Positions 35,375-45,467 of a stretch of 64,000 nucleotides of DNA are shown here, piece after piece. The notes below the pieces were generated by a model, which searched no databases, was not told the DNA's origin, and saw nothing but the letters and a program-made list of their open reading frames with translations. Each line of letters begins with the position of its first letter. Positions within the stretch are counted from its first letter, which is position 1. This DNA comes from Roseomonas sp. KE0001. GTDB taxonomy: Bacteria > Pseudomonadota > Alphaproteobacteria > Acetobacterales > Acetobacteraceae. The stretch covers positions 620,001 to 684,000 of the forward strand of contig NZ_RCVQ01000001.1 of assembly GCF_016107285.1 (NCBI RefSeq), read 5' to 3'. Both the position numbers and the translations under genes were made by a program.

Positions 35375-35619
35375 TCGTTGGTGCCGTGTTGCCTGCGCAG
35401 GTTCGCGCAGCACGTGGATTGATCGGCTGGTCGCAGGAAGAGTTGGCTGAGGCCAGCGGCATACCTAAGCGCACCATAGCAAGGCTGGAGTTGGCCGAGG
35501 GCTCACCTCAGCAACGGACGATAGCCTCCATCCGCTCCGCCCTGGAGGCGGCCGGGGTCGAATTCATCGCAGAGAACGGCGGCGGGGCGGGAGTTCGGTT
35601 GAGGAAGTCTGCGCTCTAA
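35353..35619 (+). CDS. Xre-family helix-turn-helix regulator
   Basis: The 88-residue protein carries an N-terminal HTH: PAQVRAARGLIGWSQEELAE, ASGIPKRTIARLE, then the TIASIRSALEAAGVEFIAEN dimerisation part. Short proteins of this type are common repressors in plasmids and phages. The ATG at 35353 lacks a clear ribosome site; a GTG at 35386 would give a start at LPAQVRAARG, the usual N-terminus, and is possible. It is the only intact gene of the element on the plus strand and probably its main repressor. Confidence 0.82.
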   Translation: MGASKNVIVGAVLPAQVRAARGLIGWSQEELAEASGIPKRTIARLELAEGSPQQRTIASIRSALEAAGVEFIAENGGGAGVRLRKSAL

Positions 35620-35642
35620 CGCGGATCGGCGCGGAACTCCGC

Positions 35643-35876
35643 GTGGCGCAGGAGTGGGGCGAGGTGGCGACGCAGAATAGAGCCGGCGCCAACATTCCAA
35701 ACGGTGTCCAAACTTCGGACACCGTTCCTTCCACCCTCCCCGAGATCGGTATCCCGAGTCAGCGGGCCTCCGAGATGAAGCGCCTGGCTGAGGCGGGCGA
35801 GGATCGCATCCGCGCCGAGGTCGACGCCGCCACGACCCCTGCAAAAGATCAGTCCAGACGGCCTCTAACCATCTGA
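35643..35876 (+). CDS. Truncated phage/plasmid protein with a TLPEIGI motif
   Basis: The 77 residues contain PSTLPEIGIPSQRASEMKRL, which resembles the segment TLxxLGIxxxQSSxWQKLA conserved in hypothetical phage and plasmid proteins. Those are usually longer, with more sequence before this segment, so this is probably a fragment or a short relative. The start is a GTG with no clear ribosome site. It follows the Xre gene by 23 bp. Confidence 0.45.
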   Translation: MAQEWGEVATQNRAGANIPNGVQTSDTVPSTLPEIGIPSQRASEMKRLAEAGEDRIRAEVDAATTPAKDQSRRPLTI

Positions 35877-35985
35877 TAGTGGTATCTTTGTTTCCCAATT
35901 TCGCGGGTACGAAGATTTGCTGAGGGGTGCGGTCTAGGATTTCCAGCCCTGAGCGATTTTCAATCGGCTGGCGACGAAAGAGGAG

Positions 35986-36084
35986 AGGGGGGGGGAAGGG
36001 TGGGGAAGGGTATTCTGGTTCCCGGCCCATGCGCGCGCGTGAGCGCTTCATGCTTTTGACCCTTCCCCACCCTTCCCCCCCCCT
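35986..36084. repeat. 26-bp perfect G-rich inverted repeat next to the primase gene
   Basis: The left arm (35986-36011) is a homopurine run with four guanine blocks (A, G9, AA, GGG, T, GGGG, AA, GGG, T). The right arm (36059-36084) is its perfect reverse complement, 47 bp away, and ends at the stop of the primase gene. Each arm fits the G-quadruplex pattern on one strand. The region sits between convergent genes. Confidence 0.85.
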
Positions 36085-37703
36085 TATGGCTCGGTCCTGC
36101 TGCTGCGCAGGCCGATGCCGCGCACCCAAGGCGTTCCGTTGTTCTTTGCGTAGCGAAGGGACGGCATTCGCTCGATCAGGCTGCGCAGACGCCGATTGTC
36201 CGCGATGGGCTCACCGTTCTCCTGGCACCAGTCCTGGAAGGAGTGCAGCAGCGCGGCCGGGCGGGTGCTGAGGCTGGGCTCGATGATGCAGCACTCGGCC
36301 AGCCAGCGGCCGAAGTGATCCTGCGCCTCGAAGTACTCCGCCGTGGCCTCGGTCACCGCATGCGGCTTGCTCAGCCCCTCGCGCTGCCAGGCGAGGCACC
36401 CCTCGACCATCCAGCGCAGGATGCCGGGCCACTCCTGCCGCAGCTTCTCCGCCAGCTCGCGGTCGGGCTGGGCGGGCCGGTGCAGGAAGGGGATGATGTT
36501 GAAGCGCCGCCGCGCCGCCTCATCCACGTTCTTCAGCGCCGGCTTGTGGTTGCCGATGATGGTCAGCTTGAACTGCGGCCGGAACTCGAAGAAGTCACGC
36601 CGCATGAAGCGCGCGGCCAGCACGTCGCCGCCCGTCATCTGCTTGATGCGGCTCTCCGCCCAGGCCCGGCCTTCCTCGGTCTCGCTGGCGGTCACCAGCC
36701 GGGCGCCGCGCAGCATGGCCAGCTCGGTCGGGTGCCGGTCGTTGTGCGAGGCGGTGAAGGTCTCCATCGGCGCCGTGCGGGCGTAGTCGCCCAGGATGCC
36801 GGACAGGGCCGAGATGAAGACGCTCTTGCCGTTGCCGCCGCCGCCATAGACGAAGGCCAGGGCATGCTCCCGCGTGTCGCCCGTCAGGCAGTAGCCGGCC
36901 CAGAGCTGGAGGAAGCGCACCAGCTCGGCATCGCCGCCGGCGGCCTCATGCAGGAAGGCCAGCCAGGCCGGGCAGGCGGCCGTCAGGGCCGGCGCCACGG
37001 CCGTGGCCTTGGTGATGCCCTCCGCCTGCCTGGCCGGGCGCAGGCGCCCTGTCCGCAGCTCCACCGTGCCACCGGGCGTGCCCAGCAGCCAGGGATCGGC
37101 ATCCCAGGCCGAACTGACCACGGCCATGCCCTCGTCGGCCTGCGCGAAGCGCTCCACCCCGGCGGCGAAGGCGGTGCGGCCGGTGACGGCACGCGTCTTG
37201 AACTCGGTGCGGCGGTTCAGGCTGGCGACCAGGCGCCGGGCCCAGGTGAAGGCGAGCTTGGTCTCGTTCTGCTGCCAGCGGGCGCCGTCCCACATGAACC
37301 AGGCGCCGGTGTGGTGGCAGTAGCGCAGCCGATTGCGGAACCGCCGGGCGAACTCATCCGCCACGCCGTGTTCCGTCAGCTCGACATCGGACGGCATCTC
37401 CTCGGCATCGGGCAGGGGAGGCGGCCGGCGGCGCGGGGGGAGGGTGGTGATGCTGGCGCCCGCAGCCGCGAGCCGTTGCTCGGGAGAGGGCGGCGCCGGA
37501 TCGGCGGCCGCCGCGACCGCCGCGACCGGCGGCGGTGCGGCCTTCTGTCCCGCCACGGCACGGGCCAGCTTCTCGGCTTCCTTCCGCTTGCGGTAGGCGC
37601 GCAAGCTCTCGCCCTTGCGGCGACGGCCTCCGTTCCTGCCGTTCTCCCGTGCCGCAATGGCCTTGCGCGACAGGCCAGCAGGCGTGGCGTCCTGGCCTTC
37701 CAT
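36084..37703 (-). CDS. P4-like phage primase/helicase (D5-type)
   Basis: The 539-residue protein probably drives replication of the excised element. The N-terminus (1-105) is basic and Ala/Pro-rich. The central D5/primase-associated domain begins FARRFRNRLRYCHHTGAWFM. The SF3-like helicase has Walker A GGGGNGKS (287-294), the following Walker B-like segment around GARLVTASETEEGR, and the sensor IIGNHKPALKN. A DUF5906/D5 C-terminal winged helix follows. Its ATG overlaps the stop of the TOPRIM gene by one base. Confidence 0.9.
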   Translation of the reverse strand: MEGQDATPAGLSRKAIAARENGRNGGRRRKGESLRAYRKRKEAEKLARAVAGQKAAPPPVAAVAAAADPAPPSPEQRLAAAGASITTLPPRRRPPPLPDAEEMPSDVELTEHGVADEFARRFRNRLRYCHHTGAWFMWDGARWQQNETKLAFTWARRLVASLNRRTEFKTRAVTGRTAFAAGVERFAQADEGMAVVSSAWDADPWLLGTPGGTVELRTGRLRPARQAEGITKATAVAPALTAACPAWLAFLHEAAGGDAELVRFLQLWAGYCLTGDTREHALAFVYGGGGNGKSVFISALSGILGDYARTAPMETFTASHNDRHPTELAMLRGARLVTASETEEGRAWAESRIKQMTGGDVLAARFMRRDFFEFRPQFKLTIIGNHKPALKNVDEAARRRFNIIPFLHRPAQPDRELAEKLRQEWPGILRWMVEGCLAWQREGLSKPHAVTEATAEYFEAQDHFGRWLAECCIIEPSLSTRPAALLHSFQDWCQENGEPIADNRRLRSLIERMPSLRYAKNNGTPWVRGIGLRSSRTEP

Positions 37704-38686
37704 CAGCCGAGCCTCCGCGCCGTGTCGTCGAAGTCCTCGCCGGGCGGCGCCAGGCACAGCGTCACCTCGCGGCCGGCCTCCTGCCAGCGCTCGGCGCAGT
37801 CCGCGGCGGCCCGCTGCCCGGCCGGATCGCCATCCGCGAAGACGGTCAGCGCCTCGATGCCCGACAGCACCGGCAGGCGGGCGATGCCGCCCGCGCTGGT
37901 GGCCGCCCAGACTGGCGACCAGCCGAAGCCCTGCATCACCCGCAGCGCCGTCTCGATGCCCTCGGCCACCCCCAGCGCGGCGCCCACCTCGGCATCGGGC
38001 ACCAGGCGGATGAGGCCGGCATGCCCGGCCATCATCTTGGCCTGGCCGGGCGCCTTGCCGCCGCCATCGGGTTGCAGAAAGGTCCTGTGCACGCCGCAGG
38101 GCTGGCCGGTGGCCGGATCGGTCATCAGGGCCAGCATGGCCGGCAGGCGCTCCGCACCGCGTGGGCAGGCCGGATGGAAGCGCAGCGGCGCCCCGGCCGG
38201 CAGCGTCAGGCCACGCGAGGCCAGATAGGCGGCCACCAGCGTATCGGCGGCCGGCTGGCTCTCCCGCCAGAGCTGGCGGGCCAGATCCAGGGTGCCGGAA
38301 GCGGCGGGGCCGTTCGGCGCCACGGCGCGGGGCAGGGGCCGGCGTTCCGCCGGGCTGATGCCGAGCCAGCTCACCGCCCAGGCATAAGCCTCCCGCATCG
38401 AGCAGCGGCGCAGGTGCGCGACCAGGCCCAGGGCATCACCGCCACGCCCGGCCTCATGGTCGTACCAGCTCCCGCGCTCCGCCCCCTGCACCACCACGGC
38501 GAGGCTGCCATGCCGGCCGAAGCGCCAATGCCGGCCCGTTTTGCTGCTGGGCTTGGCGCCGGTTAGCGTCGTGGCGAGATCGCCGACTGAACCGGAAAGG
38601 GCGGCCAGACAGTCATCTAGTCTGGTACGCGAATCGTCGCTGCGATATGTTCCCGGTGCTGCAATTCGTTCGTTGATTTGACCCAT
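37703..38686 (-). CDS. TOPRIM-domain DNA primase of the element
   Basis: The 327-residue protein has an N-terminal region with a zinc-ribbon-like fold but no cysteines (WRFGRHGSLAVVVQGAERGS followed by WYDHEAGRGGDAL). The C-terminal TOPRIM domain has VAEGIETALRVMQGFG and TVFADGDPAGQRAA, with the acidic Glu and Asp-x-Asp. This is the pattern of satellite and plasmid primases that act with a separate helicase, here the next gene. The ATG at 38686 is the first supported start. Confidence 0.88.
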   Translation of the reverse strand: MGQINERIAAPGTYRSDDSRTRLDDCLAALSGSVGDLATTLTGAKPSSKTGRHWRFGRHGSLAVVVQGAERGSWYDHEAGRGGDALGLVAHLRRCSMREAYAWAVSWLGISPAERRPLPRAVAPNGPAASGTLDLARQLWRESQPAADTLVAAYLASRGLTLPAGAPLRFHPACPRGAERLPAMLALMTDPATGQPCGVHRTFLQPDGGGKAPGQAKMMAGHAGLIRLVPDAEVGAALGVAEGIETALRVMQGFGWSPVWAATSAGGIARLPVLSGIEALTVFADGDPAGQRAAADCAERWQEAGREVTLCLAPPGEDFDDTARRLG

Positions 38687-38763
38687 TTCATCACCGCCTT
38701 GCAGCGGGAAACAGGTTGGTCTAACCGACTGAATTTATTGAAATTATTGGCCTGACCTATCGC

Positions 38764-38809
38764 ATTCGTAATCAGTAGGTCCCCGGTTCAATCCCGGGCG
38801 TCGGCACCA
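38764..38809 (+). repeat. Right attachment core (46 bp), tRNA-Thr 3' fragment
   Basis: This is identical to 28619-28664 and contains the anticodon arm, T-arm and 3' acceptor with CCA of tRNA-Thr, but no D-arm or 5' acceptor, so it is not a functional tRNA. Confidence 0.95.
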
Positions 38810-38847
38810 GACGCCTCCAGCCCTTCGACGATGCCTATGCATTCCAG

Positions 38848-38882
38848 GCTGCCTTCTCCTCATGGGAGAGGCGGCCTTTTTT
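38848..38882 (+). terminator. Intrinsic terminator, probably the original one of tRNA-Thr
   Basis: GGCTGCC-TTCTCC pairs with GGAGA-GGCGGCC (one wobble, one bulge) and is followed by six T residues. It lies 39 bp after the right attachment core, so before integration it would have ended tRNA-Thr transcription. Confidence 0.7.
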
Positions 38883-39023
38883 GCTATGTGCTGCGCGGGG
38901 CGGAGCGTGGCCGACATGTTGCAATAGGATGGGTGACGCCTGCTAAAGTGAGAGTCGTTCGCATTGCAAGCGCCTCTCAATGTCGGCATAAGCCATCGCA
39001 ACTGCGAAGGGGTCATCATCCGC

Positions 39024-39470
39024 ATGTCGCTGCGCCGGATCGCGTCCGCTCTCCTCCTGACACTCGGTGCCATGATGCCGCTGACCTTGAGCGCCCAGGA
39101 GACGGCACCGGCGAAGGCGTCGCCCATCGGGCTCGAGCTCAACAGGCTTGAGGCGCGGTCCGAGGGATGCCGGGTCTGGCTGGTGCTGCGCAACAGCGCG
39201 CCGGAGGCCATCGACCCCCTGCGGCTGGACCTGCTGGTCTTCGGCAAGGATGGCGTGATCGCCCGGCGCCTGGCGCTGGATGTCGGTCCGCTGCCGGCCG
39301 ATAAGACCATGGCTCGCATCTTCGACCTTTCCGGCCAGGCCTGTGACAGCGTCGGCTCCCTGCTGCTGAACGACCTGATGGCTTGTGGCCCCACCACCGA
39401 GACCCGCGCCGCCTGCCTGCCGCGACTGTCTCTCGCCTCGCGCGTCGATGGCGTTACCTTCGAGAAGTGA
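39024..39470 (+). CDS. Exported hypothetical protein at the head of the TonB operon
   Basis: The 148-residue protein has a signal peptide (SLRRIASALLLTLGAMMPLT, then LSAQE, with cleavage likely after SAQ or SA). The mature part is a beta-rich domain (GCRVWLVLRNSAPEAIDPLR, LDLLVFGKDGVIARRLALDV) with four cysteines. It is 10 bp upstream of exbB and in the same direction, so it probably belongs to the ExbB-ExbD-TonB system. I recognise no family. ATG 39024 is chosen because a longer frame includes no other ribosome site. Confidence 0.7.
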   Translation: MSLRRIASALLLTLGAMMPLTLSAQETAPAKASPIGLELNRLEARSEGCRVWLVLRNSAPEAIDPLRLDLLVFGKDGVIARRLALDVGPLPADKTMARIFDLSGQACDSVGSLLLNDLMACGPTTETRAACLPRLSLASRVDGVTFEK

Positions 39471-39480
39471 GTAGGCCGCA

Positions 39481-40224
<744 letters not shown>

Positions 40225-40229
40225 GCCGC

Positions 40230-40679
40230 ATGGCCTTCGCCGGACCCAGCCAGAGCTCCGAGGACGGGGACAGCCTGCCCATGGCGGACATGAACGTGAC
40301 GCCCCTTGTCGATGTCATGCTCGTGCTGCTCATCGTCTTCATGGTCGCGGCCCCGATGATGGTCGTCGGCGTCCCTGTGGAGCTGCCGAAGACCGCCGCG
40401 CCCCGCGCCGCGGCGCAGCGGCCGCCGGTGGTGCTGACGGTGGCGGCCGATGGCAAGACCTTCATCCGCCAGGAGGAGGTGCCGCTGGCGGAGCTGGTCA
40501 CGCGGCTGCGCGGCTTGCATGAGGAGGATCCGGAGGCGCCCGTCTATGTCCGGGGGGATCGTTCCGTGCCCTATGGCGAGGTCCTCCATGTGATGGGCCG
40601 CATCACCCAGTCGGGCATCACCCGCGTCTCGCTGATCGCCGAGGCGGAGGCCGGGGCCGGCGTCGTCCAGGCGCGCTGA
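40230..40679 (+). CDS. exbD: ExbD/TolR-type protein
   Basis: The 149-residue partner of ExbB has an N-terminal cytoplasmic part, one membrane helix with the essential aspartate Asp28 (MNVTPLVDVMLVLLIVFMVA), and a periplasmic domain ending with VSLIAEAEAGAG. The start lies 5 bp after exbB. Confidence 0.93.
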   Translation: MAFAGPSQSSEDGDSLPMADMNVTPLVDVMLVLLIVFMVAAPMMVVGVPVELPKTAAPRAAAQRPPVVLTVAADGKTFIRQEEVPLAELVTRLRGLHEEDPEAPVYVRGDRSVPYGEVLHVMGRITQSGITRVSLIAEAEAGAGVVQAR

Positions 40680-40691
40680 CGGAAGAGTGCC

Positions 40692-41579
40692 ATGACGACG
40701 ATGACGTTGAGCGGGCCCCGGGCGCTGGGTTGGGGCGCCTCGGCCCTTCTGCACGGCGGCGCCGTGGCCTTCCTGATGTTCGGCCTGCCGAAGCATGAAC
40801 CGCCTCCGGCGGTCGTGCCGCTGGAGATGATCGCGGCCCCGGCCATACCGGAAAGTGCCACGGACACGCCGGCCGAGGTCACGGAGCCGACCGAGATGGT
40901 GGCCGCCGAGGCCACGGCCCAGGCGGTCGAGCCGCCCCCGGTCGAGAGCGTGGTCGCGCCCGAGATGGCGGTGGCCGAGCCGCCGCCGCCGGAGCCGGTG
41001 GCGGAGCCGGAGGTGGTGGAGGCCACGCCGCCGGACGTCGTGCAGCCGCCGGAGCCGGAGACCGCGCCGATCCTGGAGACCGAGGTTCCGCCGCCGCCAC
41101 CCCCGCAACCCCCGCCGCCGCCCCAGCCCGCACCGCCGCCGCCGCGGCCGGTCCCCCGGCCGACTCCGCCGCGCGAGAGGCCGGTCGCGCCGCAGCCGAC
41201 GGCACCGCAGCGCACCGAGGCCCCGCCGGCGCCGGTGACGGCCGCTCCGCAATCGGGCGGCGCGCCGGCCAGCACGGCGCGCCGGGCCGCCGGACCGCCG
41301 GCGAGTTATACGGACAGGATCGTCGGCGCCCTCAACCGCGCCAAGCGCTATCCGAACCGGGCGCGCCTGCGGCGGATCGAGGGGCGGGTGATGCTGACCT
41401 TCACCATGGCGCCGGATGGCAGCGTGATCGCCTGGCGCATCACCGGCAGCAGCGGCGACGCGGATCTGGACCAGGAGGTCGCAGAGCTGATCCAGCGGGT
41501 GCGGCTGCCGCCCTTCCCGCCGGAGATGGGCACGGCGCCGCAGCCGATGACGGTACCGATCGTCTTCAGCCTGCGCTGA
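40692..41579 (+). CDS. tonB: TonB energy transducer
   Basis: The 295-residue protein carries energy from ExbBD to outer-membrane receptors for iron chelates and vitamins. It has an N-terminal anchor (ALGWGASALLHGGAVAFLMF), a long Pro/Glu/Val then Pro/Gln-rich linker (about 45-195), and a C-terminal TonB domain (RIVGALNRAKRYPNRARLRR and IEGRVMLTFTMAPDGSVIAW). A strong terminator follows. No receptor gene is in the window. Confidence 0.93.
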   Translation: MTTMTLSGPRALGWGASALLHGGAVAFLMFGLPKHEPPPAVVPLEMIAAPAIPESATDTPAEVTEPTEMVAAEATAQAVEPPPVESVVAPEMAVAEPPPPEPVAEPEVVEATPPDVVQPPEPETAPILETEVPPPPPPQPPPPPQPAPPPPRPVPRPTPPRERPVAPQPTAPQRTEAPPAPVTAAPQSGGAPASTARRAAGPPASYTDRIVGALNRAKRYPNRARLRRIEGRVMLTFTMAPDGSVIAWRITGSSGDADLDQEVAELIQRVRLPPFPPEMGTAPQPMTVPIVFSLR

Positions 41580-41580
41580 T

Positions 41581-41617
41581 CGGTAAAGGGCGGTTCCGGT
41601 GGGACCGCCCTTTACCG
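41581..41617. terminator. Bidirectional terminator between tonB and uvrA
   Basis: A perfect 14-bp stem (CGGTAAAGGGCGGT and its complement) with a nine-base loop fills the whole gap between the convergent tonB and uvrA stops. The AAA/TTT inside the stem gives short U-runs in both directions. Confidence 0.75.
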
Positions 41618-44533
<2,916 letters not shown>

Positions 44534-44554
44534 CTCAGGCTCCTGCGCACAAGC

Positions 44555-44569
44555 GTTCGCATTGTGTTC
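44555..44569 (+). promoter_or_regulatory. LexA (SOS) box of uvrA
   Basis: GTTC-N7-GTTC, the LexA-binding consensus of alphaproteobacteria, occurs at 44555-44558 and 44566-44569. It lies 22 bp upstream of the uvrA TTG and between the divergent uvrA and ssb genes, as in E. coli where one SOS region serves both. Confidence 0.8.
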
Positions 44570-44689
44570 ACGTTCGGGTTGTGCCAGCATCATGGTGCGG
44601 CGGAAAGAGGCATTCCGTCACCGCAGACAAGTGTGATGCGGCGGGTGGCGGCGGACAGGCTCGCCCGTTAGGTTGCCCCGGGGTGGGTT

Positions 44690-44711
44690 GCCCTGGGGCG
44701 CGCCCCAGGGC
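44690..44711. repeat. 22-bp perfect palindrome upstream of ssb
   Basis: GCCCTGGGGCG is directly followed by its reverse complement, 103 bp before the ssb ATG. It may form a strong mRNA hairpin in the ssb leader or be a regulator site. Confidence 0.65.
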
Positions 44712-44813
44712 GGCGCGCAGAGTCGTGAAACCGGGCTTCCGGGCCATGGCCTGGCCTCCAGGATGGAGGTCCGGCCGGCCGGCGGGGCCGCAGCGTATGA
44801 AGGACCGGGCAGC

Positions 44814-45332
44814 ATGGCCGGCAGCGTCAACAAGGTGATCCTGATCGGCAATCTCGGTAGGGACCCGGAGGTGCGGAACTTCCAGAACGGCGGGCGCGTG
44901 GTGAATCTGCGCCTCGCCACCACGGACACATATAAGGACCGCGAGGGGAACCGCCAGGAGCGCACCGAATGGCACTCGGTGGCGATCTTCAACGAGCGCA
45001 TCGGCGAGGTCGCCGAGAAGTATCTGCGCAAAGGCAGCAAGGTCTATATCGAGGGCAAGCTCGAAACCCGGAAGTGGCAGGACCAGGGCGGCCAGGACCG
45101 CTATTCGACCGAGGTCGTGCTGCGCAACTTCGGCGGTGAGCTGACCCTGCTGGACGGTCGCGGTGGCGGCGAGGGCGGTGCCCCGTCCGAGGGCGGGGAG
45201 CGGTCGGGCGGCTTCGGCGGCCGGTCGGGCGGCGAGCGTTCCGGCGGTGCGGCGTCGCCCCGCCCGCAGCGGGGCGGGTGGGACACGCCCAAGGGCGGCG
45301 GCAGCGATCTGGACGACGATATTCCGTTCTGA
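44814..45332 (+). CDS. ssb: Single-stranded DNA-binding protein
   Basis: The 172-residue protein coats ssDNA during replication and repair. The OB domain (1-110) has [20 protein letters not shown] and [21 protein letters not shown] Gly/Arg/Ser-rich linker leads to the acidic tip DDDIPF that binds partner proteins. The ATG gives the family N-terminus MAGSVNKVI. It is divergent from uvrA with the SOS box between them. Confidence 0.96.
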   Translation: MAGSVNKVILIGNLGRDPEVRNFQNGGRVVNLRLATTDTYKDREGNRQERTEWHSVAIFNERIGEVAEKYLRKGSKVYIEGKLETRKWQDQGGQDRYSTEVVLRNFGGELTLLDGRGGGEGGAPSEGGERSGGFGGRSGGERSGGAASPRPQRGGWDTPKGGGSDLDDDIPF

Positions 45333-45407
45333 GCACACGCAGAATTCGGCTCGGGGGCGCTTGGCAGCCCCGCCGGGTCGGCATGATATGTCCTGCTCTC
45401 GGCATGG

Positions 45408-45438
45408 GACGGCTCGCTTCGGCGGGCCGTCGCTTTGT
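45408..45438 (+). terminator. Terminator after ssb
   Basis: GACGGCTCGC and GCGGGCCGTC form a 10-bp stem with one wobble around TTCG, followed by GCTTTGTGT. It separates ssb from the fructose operon. Confidence 0.55.
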
Positions 45439-45467
45439 GTCCCGCTGAAGGACAGGAACGCAGGCTC

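Larger units (their letters stand above)
28665..38809. mobile_element. 10.1-kb capsid-encoding phage-satellite-like island in tRNA-Thr
   Basis: The unit from one 46-bp repeat to the next is 10,145 bp. It encodes a tyrosine recombinase beside the left repeat, an AlpA-like protein, HK97-type portal, protease and capsid, a MerR-like and an Xre-like regulator, a P4-type primase/helicase and a TOPRIM primase, plus five small proteins. All reading frames but one fragment look intact and most overlap by one to four bases. No tail, lysis, large terminase or head-completion gene is recognisable. It resembles capsid-forming phage-inducible islands more than a decayed prophage, though a heavily reduced prophage cannot be excluded from sequence alone. 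Confidence 0.85.

Noticed and set aside
35503-36129. Minus-strand frame across the G-rich repeat
   Set aside because: It covers the Xre gene antisense and the inverted repeat, with low-complexity composition only.
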